A stretch of DNA of 64,000 bases from Oryzias latipes (lineage: Eukaryota > Chordata > Actinopteri > Beloniformes > Adrianichthyidae): positions 18,384,184-18,448,183 of the forward strand of contig NC_019867.2 of NCBI RefSeq assembly GCF_002234675.1, in the 5' to 3' direction. Position numbers and translations under genes: made by a program. The notes below the pieces were generated by a model. That model was not told the origin of the DNA, did no database searches, and worked only from the letters and a program-made list of their open reading frames with translations. Below are positions 55,809 through 64,000 of the stretch, in pieces. Position 1 is the first letter of the stretch, and the number at the start of each line of letters is the position of its first letter.

Positions 55809-58800
55809 ATGCTGTCTGGGACCCTCCCCATCGCAGAGAGCCTTTCTGCATCTTTATCCAGTGTTACTGTTGTCCTGTTTCTCATCGCTCTTGGCCTCAT
55901 GGCCATCAGAGTTCAGAAAAGCCGTAGCTCTCCCTTCAATGTGAAAGATGACTCCCACCTGGACCTCACAGCGTTCCCCTCTCCTCCTGGCCCTACACCG
56001 TGGCCCATTGTTGGAAACCTGTTCCAGATGGGGAACCAGATGCATCTTTCTTTAACGCTTTTAAGAGCCAAGCATGGAGATGTTTTCAAGGTATGAAAAG
56101 TTTGTATTTTCATGTTTACGCTACTCATAATAAATTAAGGATACTGTTATTCACAAGAGTTCTTCTATTTTGTCTGAATTGTAATTAAATCTGTAAAAGT
56201 TTCTTTTGATATTACTTATGATTGACAAATAGCACAATTTTCATTAAAAATTAAGGCAATAATAAAAAATACTCCCAAATAACCTAAATTAACCATGTCA
56301 TCAGTGGGTATTTCCACCATTTGGCGTAATGACAGCATGCCAGCAATGTCTCATGGTCTCCATAGCCTCATGATGTTGTTGTGAGGAAATATGTTCCACT
56401 CTTCCACAAGTGCTTCCTGTAATTCTGCAGGTCACTTGGGGGTGGAGTACGATCATCCAGTCTCTGCTTCATCTGGTCCCAGATGTGCTCTACTGGATTC
56501 AGGTTAAGAGGGCATGGCTGGCCATACCTTATGAGGCAATCTGACTTTGTGAAATTGAGCAGTGTCAATCATAGCACAATGCGTAAAGCATTATTATCCA
56601 TGAACAGCAAGTTGGGGGTGTGGTGGTGGAACTGGGCGTTGCTTTTCCGTAGAGCGACGTCTTATGCTCATGGCTGTTTGAATTATGAGCCTGAAATGAC
56701 TTATTGGCAAAAATAAGATTTTTATACCCACAGTATGTAAAGATTGATCCAACATTGAAAGGTATATCCTTTTTTAATTTTTAATTAAAAAAAAGACATA
56801 CTGTACACCGTGAGACTATGTGCAAAACACAAAATGAGGTGTGTCCATCACCCCCATACAATTGCCTTCCTATCCCAAAAATCTGTGAAGTGAAACAAAC
56901 ACTGTACATATGACATCCACTGAGTTTTTTTTTTACAATATCCCTGACTTATTTTGAGAAGTACTGTATATTTTAGATCCAAATAGCGTTAATGAGTTTT
57001 TTATGCAGGTGTTTGTTTTTCCTTTTTCTCAGTTGCGTCTGGGTTCACTACCTGTTGTTGTCCTTAGTGGTTATAACACCATCAGACAAGCACTGGTCCG
57101 TCAGGGAGAGGACTTTGCTGGTCGACCTGAGCTCTTCACCTTTTCTGCAGTAGCTGATGGGACCAGTATGACTTTCAGTGAGAAGTTCGGGCCTGCATGG
57201 CTGCTCCATAAGAAGTTGTGTAAGAACGCTTTAAGATCTTTCTCCCAAGCGGCGCCTAGAGGATCTGGGGCCACCTGCCTCCTGGAGGAGCACGTGTGTG
57301 CTGAGGCTGCTGAGATGTTGGAGATGATCCGGGAACAATCTGCAAAAGTGGAGCTTGACTCTGAGATGACAGACGGGGCTTCTAAAGGTGTAGACCCAGT
57401 GAAGCCCCTGGTGACCTCCGTGGCAAACGTTGTGTGTGCCCTGTGCTTTGGAAAAAGGTATGACCACAACGACAAGGAGTTTCTCACAATTGTCAACATC
57501 AACAATGAGGTCCTAAAGCTCTTTGCTGCAGGGAACTTGGCTGACTTCTTCCCTGTCTTCCGCTACTTTCCGAGCTTATCTCTGAAAGAGCTTGTTCAGT
57601 ACATTCGCAGAATGAATGGATTCATGGAGCGCAGGATAGAGGAACACATGCACACCTTTGATAAGGTAAAAAAGCCGGCAGGCACAGTTTCAGACAGAAT
57701 AGAGAAAGTGACCCAAAGTGATTTTGACTGTTTATTCCTGCAAATTATACCACCCATGTGGTGCATCACATATTTTAATTTTCCCTCCTGCAACTAATAC
57801 AATTTTATTTCATAAAGAAAATTTGACCGAAACTTTTTATTCTTCTTCTTCCACTCACCACATAATGCAGATCATTTTGCATCCCAACGTTATGTGTGTG
57901 GATGGCGTGAGTGGAAGTGTTATTTTTTTGGATTTGCCCCACTTATTTGCTATGCTGCTATTTAATCTGACATTGCACTCACACAGTTGCAGTTAGGGGT
58001 AAGGCTGTGGCCAAAAGAATAAGTGGGGAACAAAGAAGTACCCAGGGATAGACTTTTGTTCTAGTGCAGGATGGCTAAATGCACCCTAATTAGAAATTAG
58101 CAATTTGGGGAGAGACGCGTGCCCTTCCATTAAAGTTTCTTTCCCTTTTTAGTGTCTTTTTTAAGTTGCAAATGTTTTTTATGCACATTTTAAATATATT
58201 TAAAGACGATAAATGTGACTAATGCAAAAATTGTGTTGCATTTTACATTATATTGTTTGTGTGTGACTGCAGAATTACATCCGGGACATTACAGACGCCT
58301 TGATAGCTCTTTGTGAGGACAGAGAAAAGTCTAAGGAGATGAGTCTGCTCTCCGACACTCAGATCATTCACTCCGTCATAGACATCTTTGGTGCAGGTTA
58401 GACCAAAACAATTATTGAATCATTATAATACCACAGAAAGGGAGAGATGCCGTAACAGCAATCCTTTTGTTTGTGCTCTGTAGGGTTTGACACCATCATT
58501 GCTGGGTTACAGTGGAGCCTTCTCTATCTCATTAAGTTTCCTGATGTCCAGCGGAGAATCCATCAGGAGATAGGTGCTGATTTACATGTTCATATGACAA
58601 ATGCCTGTTACATATACTGCTATCTGCAGTCAGTTATCATGGTCACTGCCAACAAGGAACTTCTGGATTCTATTAAATAGAAAGAATGTACCCTATTAAA
58701 CTCAGATTTATTCAGACTGGAAAAATCCTTTCCTCCAAATCGAGTCCAGTCAATTTGTTCCGGATCAATTCCGAAACCTTGTGTTTGGTCTGTATTCCGA

Positions 58801-61800
58801 CTGGCATCAAGCAGACCATTCTGTTATGGACCAAAGCTTGGAGACAAAACCACGTGACCAAAGACCTTGTCAATCATTGTGCAGGAATTATGAGGGCAGA
58901 TGTGCTGGCCTATACAATCCGTATCAGGACAAATAACTTGATAAAACTTTATATTTCAAGTTTTGAACGTTTGGAACGTCGAGAACAATTTTTCTTACTT
59001 GTACCTTTGGTACGGCGGAGGCATGAAGCAAGGCAGTTACTGGCATGCTGACGTGCTGTGTGTGCTTTAACTCTGAGGGTGCTAGCAACTCCAGTGATGA
59101 GGAGACGTTGGGTACGAAGGTGCGCTGCTAAGTGTTAATGACATGTAGATTGTCTGGAAAACAATGAAAAGCAATGTGTGTCACGATTAAAATTGTTTTG
59201 ATGATCCTGCATTCACCCAACCACATTTCAACGAGTTGCTTTGTCTTGTCGTTGTGGTTCTATGCCATTATTTGAAAAGAATTCTGTTAAGGAACTACAA
59301 GGTAGCTTTTAGGGTGACGTCCGCTAGTGTGGCCGTTTTGGTCCAGTTTTTCCGCTCCAAGGACGGATTATATTCAGACTGAGGAAACTCGGAGCGAACC
59401 AAAGCTCCGTTCAAATGGAAACAAACCTGGTCCAGCTCGAAAGATGGGTTCAAGAGTGGTTCCTGGTCCCGGTCCAGACAAGCACTGGTCCGTCAGGGAG
59501 AGGACTTTGCTGGTCGACCTGAGCTCTTCACTTTGGTGTATTCAGACTGAAAATTTGTTTTGGATTATTGGTGGAAACGAACTCTGGTTCACTTCAAGCG
59601 AACCATGTGTCCAGTTTGAATACCTCCCTAATCAAGACTCCTCAAAAACCAAACTCGTGAATGAGTCATAGTCTCAGTCTGAAAATAGAAAGTTCCTCAT
59701 TAGAAATTTCAAGTGGGACAGTTTGTCTCTGAAGAATTGTTTTAGTGATACCAAAACTATAAACAGTAAAAAGAGTTGCTTTACAATAAGAGCAACTCTA
59801 TGAAATCTTTAAAAAACAACATCTAAATACATTTTAATAGTTTTTTAACTGACAATGACACAGAGGAAGCTTTGTTTCTCTTCAGTTTGGACCTTCAGGT
59901 TTTTTTTCAAAAATAGGAAAGGTAGTTTTGAAGGTAATTTCAAGGCAAGTATTTGGTAAGAAGAAAATTGTAACATGCCTCTAAAAGCTTGCTACAAATG
60001 ACTTAATATTTCCCACAATTATCTGTTATTATTTGCAGCTTGCACCTTAAAGACAATTTTCTGTTTTCAAATGAAATTTTTTTAAATGTTAAAACTGAGT
60101 TTTAAAACATTAAGACCAGACTGTTATATTGATCCTATTTGTATATCTTACAAATCCAATCCAGCAGAGGGCGCACATATGGGCTTGAGTGTTTGAAGGA
60201 TTCAAATACTTCAAAAAAGCCAACTTACTTGCTATCTAGGAATATCTGACTTGAGTAAAAACCAAAAATAATAAAATCTCCTAAATAGCAAGCCTTTGAC
60301 TCAGCAAATGGAAATGTATCATAGAACAGCAAATGTGAACAGCACATGCAGCCGGGTCAACAATGGCCAATCTAAGTACCCTTCCCTCAACAGACACAAT
60401 CTGACAGCCAGGGAAGCACATAAAGGATCAGTCAAATATGCTGATGCCAGACTCACTTTTGAAGCTGGCTGACAGAACTTGTCTGTTCTGAAGCTCTTTG
60501 CTGTGTCACGACAAGTGAAAGGGGAAACGGGGTGCAAAGAGGACATTGGAAAAATCCAGAAAGTTCCAGAGAGGAACAAAGGTGGAAACATGCAAGGGAC
60601 TGAAAACATAGTTTAACAACTTATCCAGAAGAACTGTCAGAACAAATTAGGAAAGGGTTTGCTGGAGTTGATGCCTTTTTTATCCTGTTGGGATTGATTT
60701 CTATAGAGTGGGATGAGCATTCGATGTCATAGTACGTCTGATGCAGTTTGTCTTTTATGGTCTGCTTTCTTTGAGCTTGTTTTGTTGAAGAGCGAGTTAA
60801 AGGGAAAATACACTTTTTTTTATTTTTATTATTTTGACAAGGACGTACTAAGATGTGGCCACAGTTTGTCCAAACCACTGGTGTGTTTGTCCGTTGGCTG
60901 CTCTACTTCACTTCCTGAGACGCTTTTCTGAAATCTGCTGCTATGGATGTTTTGCAACAATAGGCCTACATCTGTTAGAGATTACAGGATTCCCACAGGG
61001 AAAGATGAATTTCCGTTTCCTTGGCATATAAACACATGAACATGCAAAAAGAAGGCATGCAGAGCTCCTGGCTTTGTTGTTTTAAGGCATCAAAATAAAG
61101 CTCTGAAAAAAGAAGCTTGTACTCTTCACAGCTGAAGTAAAAACCTTTTCAAATGACGTTTCTGGAGAAGATTTTAAAGGAATATATCAATTAAAACTGA
61201 AACGCAAAAAATCTTTTACATATTTTTAAAGAATGTAAATAAGTGACTTTTAAATGGATGTTTTTTTCTTTTTTTCCAGATGAACACATTGGTTCAGCAA
61301 GAATGCCTAATTTTTCTGATAAATCCAAGATGCCTTTTACTGAAGCATTCATCTATGAGGTGTTTCGTCATGCTGCATATGTCCCTTTCACCATACCTCA
61401 CTGGTACGACTAGTGTGTCTTTTTGCAAAACATAGTGGTCAGACAACAAGTTATATTTAAAACTTACTGATTATTGTTTGTTTTTTTTTTTATCTGAAGC
61501 ACTACAAGACACACTACTCTGAATGGCTACTTCATTCCAAAAGACACTTGTGTTTTCATCAACCAGTATCAAGTCAATCATGATAAGTGAGTAACCACAA
61601 GCCCTGTTCATGCTTTCAATGCGCTGGGCTCTATAGTTGTTAATCTGTGAGTCTTCCTCTCTGAAACAGAGATCTGTGGGGTGATCCGGAACAATTCTGC
61701 CCTGACCGCTTCTTGGGTCATTCCGGACAACTTAACAAGGAGCTGACAGAGAAGGTACTCATCTTTGGAATGGGAAAGAGGCGCTGCCTTGGTGATGGCT

Positions 61801-61961
61801 TTGCCCGTTTGGAAATGTTTGTCTTTCTTGCCACTCTGCTCCACGGACTGCGCATAGAAAATGTTCCGGGTCAGAAGCTGGATCTAGGCACCGATTTTGG
61901 TCTAACCATGAAACCCCACCCGTACAAAATTACAGTTTCCTCCAGATTCACAGAAATGTAA
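55809..61961 (+). CDS. cyp1d1: Cytochrome P450 family 1 subfamily D member 1
   Basis: Seven coding exons (55809-56090, 57033-57665, 58273-58396, 58484-58573, 61280-61403, 61500-61586, 61670-61961) give 543 aa plus TAA. The ATG has a strong Kozak context (GCCACCATG) 11 nt after a splice acceptor, so a non-coding first exon is expected. Features in order: hydrophobic ER anchor (about 17-34), proline-rich hinge ([14 protein letters not shown], 58-70), I-helix AGFDT (346-350), K-helix E403-x-x-R406, PDRF (458-461), heme loop [10 protein letters not shown] with Cys486. It is a microsomal mono-oxygenase of the CYP1 family. CYP1D1 is chosen because human CYP1D1P lies near TMC1. CYP1A-type enzymes normally have one long exon where the intron after residue 94 lies here. 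All key residues are present, so it should be active. Confidence 0.88.
56270..56740 (-). pseudogene. Tc1/mariner-like transposase fragment in cyp1d1 intron 1
   Basis: The minus strand reads [20 protein letters not shown], then TPPPSDLQ, then a frame in the style of a Tc1 transposase C-terminus (DDE terminal Asp/Glu region). Only this end is preserved, and no clear terminal inverted repeats were found. Confidence 0.7.
58709..59627 (+). mobile_element. MITE-like element with captured cyp1d1 exon fragment, in cyp1d1 intron 4
   Basis: The left end TTATTCAGACTGG and right end CCAGTTTGAATACCTCC are imperfect inverted repeats. The interior matches 54050-54350 (left part) and 35661-36062 (right part). 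Inside, 59475-59531 is a perfect 57-bp copy of cyp1d1 exon 2 (57083-57139) in the same orientation. The copy without the insert (35.8 kb) shows continuous family sequence at that place. Confidence 0.72.
59475..59531 (+). pseudogene. 57-bp duplicated fragment of cyp1d1 exon 2
   Basis: Identical to 57083-57139, which codes for [19 protein letters not shown]. It starts at CAGACAAGCA and ends at GAGCTCTTCAC. The junctions fall on short matches between exon and repeat (CAGAC on the left, TTCAC on the right). It lacks splice sites and is presumably not used as an exon. Confidence 0.9.
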
Positions 61962-64000
61962 TGTGCTTAAATGTAGTCAATACATTAGAGTTTTCTTTTT
62001 AAGGGAAAACTCAAATGTAAAGGAAAATGTTAACTGAAAAAAGTCTTGATGTTCTCACCATATTCTTTGTGAGTCACTCAGTGTCTTACTATGCACCTTA
62101 GGAAAATGTGAGAAATCTCCTTTCATCCACATTGAAAATGAATGTAATTTGATCATATTTCCACATTTTAAAATTTTTTCCAAAGTTATTGCCTAAATGA
62201 AAAGATTTAGAGAAACACATATGACAGAAGTCTTTGTCATTGTCACCTCTAATGTTTTTTTCTGTTTCTTGGCTCAACTTTTCACTGCTCTTTCATCTGT
62301 AAATGCCCTACTTTTAAAAAACCCTGGCTTTTGCACGATCACAAATTAGATCAGAGAAGTCCAATTCTATGAGTAAATCAAAGGTTGATTGAATCTTCTC
62401 TAAGCTTGATATCTTTTAAAAGCACTGAAAGCTGCTGTGATACAGAAGACCATTGCTGTTGTTTGCGTTTATACTGCAGCATTGGTTGTGCAGTCCGGTA
62501 GTTTTCGGTGATGAGCTTCCTTTTGCGACATTTACCCGCCTCCACAGCAGAGGAGACTAAGCTGGCTTTGTATGTCAAAGAAATGTCGAAGAAGCTGTTA
62601 TGCAAATAATATGCTCCTGTTGTTTCATAATTGCACATTTTCCAAGCAACTGAAGGCTATGCTTTAGCTTATGCTGATGTGTTTAGTATTTAGATCAGGG
62701 GCACATCAAATGGTGCAATTGGCTCTAAAATTAGAACAAAAGCCACAGTTTTTAAAAAAAAAAGTCAAAAATGTTCTGTTCTGTTACAAAAAGGGTTAAT
62801 TCAAATATACACCAAGTGTGTCAAAAGATTTATAACCCCTATTGTAACTGTAAAATATGTTTAACACAAGAGGCACTCAGCTCTCATTTGTTTTCTCAAC
62901 TGTTGGACAGGACAAGTAAAAAATAAAAAAAGTTTTAAAATATCTATTAATTTTCAATTGAAATGTTTTCATCCAGATTCCATGTTAGTTCTGTCTCTTG
63001 TGAGTTGGATTACTAAAACACTCGTGTGGCCCACCAGTCGAAAAGTTTGCCCACCCCTGATTTAGATCATGTTAACAGTAGTTTTAAAAAAAATCCCAAA
63101 TAATATTAGATTTCTCTTTATTCTGTCACTCTGCCAAGTCTACTTCACTCATTCCTCCTTTAGTAAAGCTTCAAGTCTACACACAACACAAACTATTGAG
63201 TAAATTCACTGTTAATCATTTCAACTTCCCTCAAAGTTTAGAAGCTAACTCAATAAATGTTACCATTTGATATGCTGCACATTTAGAAAGGTTACTTGTT
63301 GTTTGTCCTTCTCATCCCCTGACGCTGCACCATCTTCAAGTCTTAGCAGAAATGGTCTGTACAGTAAAAAAAAGGCAGTTTTACGGTAATTAGCTAAATA
63401 TAATGGCAGCAGATGTGAGATCCAGAAAGGGCTAAAGCAAAACAACCTGAGAAACATTAAACTTGCTGTTTCAGCAGTGTTGTTCAAAACTACATTACAC
63501 AGACATGGGTACAAGGAGACTTAAAAGTGGTCAAAAATGGTTTTGAAGTTGGGGAACATTTCAGCTCATTGAGAATCTGGCTCCAGTGAGCAGATTGCAG
63601 TTTGCAATATCCACTGTGTGTCCTCAAGAATGTGGGTTCTTCCACCCACCAAAGCACATCAAGACTTTCAGCGTCTTTAACTTTTTGCCAAAATAACTGA
63701 CATGTAAGAAAGATCTTCAGTTATTTACTTGTTGGCATTGTTGCAAAAATATATTGGTTCGGCATTACCTGTTTTTTTTGTTTTTTTTAATGTTGAAGTA
63801 AATCTTTTTTAATAAGATTTTTATAATTTTCTCATCATTGTTGCTTTCTTAACCATCACATGCATTCAGGTATATAGTTTTTATACACAATGTAAAATCT
63901 CTGAACATTTTTTAACAGCACTGATTATTACTTTCTGGTCATGTATGAAGTTGATCCTCTCAACACTTTGTTTTGATATTGTCAAAAATTAAAACTAAAA
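61962..64000. other. cyp1d1 3' flank, no further gene seen
   Basis: Apart from the MITE at 62696-63058 this AT-rich stretch shows no recognisable exon or RNA gene. No single polyadenylation site for cyp1d1 can be chosen with confidence. Confidence 0.55.
62696..63058. mobile_element. hAT-like MITE downstream of cyp1d1
   Basis: The left end CAGGGGCAC and right end GTTTGCCCACCCCTG share the hAT-style CAGGGG terminus. A perfect 8-bp target duplication ATTTAGAT lies at 62688-62695 and 63059-63066. It contains an L1 3'-tail-like piece (about 62868-62930: CAAGAGGCACTCAGCTCTCA to GGACAGGACAAG, then A-rich). Confidence 0.85.

Overview
The window looks like nuclear DNA of a ray-finned (teleost) fish. 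It holds multi-exon genes with GT-AG introns, many Tc1/mariner relics, fish-type LINEs with AATTG-type tails, hAT-like MITEs and a Sushi/Tf1-type gypsy retrotransposon. A percomorph or atherinomorph fish is plausible, but the species cannot be fixed from the sequence alone. No bacterial, organellar, tRNA, rRNA or CRISPR features were seen.

Four host genes are supported. (1) zfand5 on the minus strand at the left edge (coding exons 81-937). It is cut by the window start, so the rest of its AN1 finger lies outside; its probable CpG-rich promoter is near 3.3-3.95 kb. (2) tmc1 on the plus strand (18140-28306), 20 coding exons, 934 aa. (3) tmc2a on the plus strand (33285-52641), 20 coding exons, 948 aa, with the same exon phases as tmc1. 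(4) cyp1d1 on the plus strand (55809-61961), 7 coding exons, 543 aa, with all cytochrome P450 signature motifs. The order zfand5-tmc1-cyp1d1 matches human 9q21, where ZFAND5, TMC1 and the pseudogene CYP1D1P lie. The extra member here is a TMC2-type gene directly behind tmc1. TMC1 and TMC2 are pore-forming parts of the hair-cell mechanotransduction channel, so two functionally overlapping subunits sit in tandem.

Layout: 1-3.95 kb zfand5 and promoter; 3.95-8.64 kb intergenic with small repeats; 8644-14187 an apparently intact gypsy/Sushi-type LTR retrotransposon with identical 598-bp LTRs and a 5-bp target duplication; 14.2-18.1 kb intergenic; 18.1-28.3 kb tmc1; 28.3-33.2 kb repeat-rich spacer with inverted LINE ends and a Tc1 nested in a Tc1; 33.3-52.6 kb tmc2a, whose 7.3-kb intron 12 holds a three-level nest (hAT-like MITE inside an L1 inside a Tc1); 52.6-55.8 kb spacer with Tc1 and MITE remains; 55.8-62.0 kb cyp1d1; 62-64 kb mostly unremarkable apart from one hAT-like MITE.

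The most interesting observations are: the tandem tmc1-tmc2a pair; a 57-bp perfect copy of a cyp1d1 exon inside a MITE-like repeat in the same gene's intron; the visible self-priming and -1 frameshift signals of the young LTR element; a natural Met-to-Phe change in tmc2a at the position of the Beethoven TMC1 mutation; four GC-AG introns; and several insertion nests that give a relative order of transposon activity. Gene models were joined by eye from splice signals and reading phase, with no alignment or transcript data.
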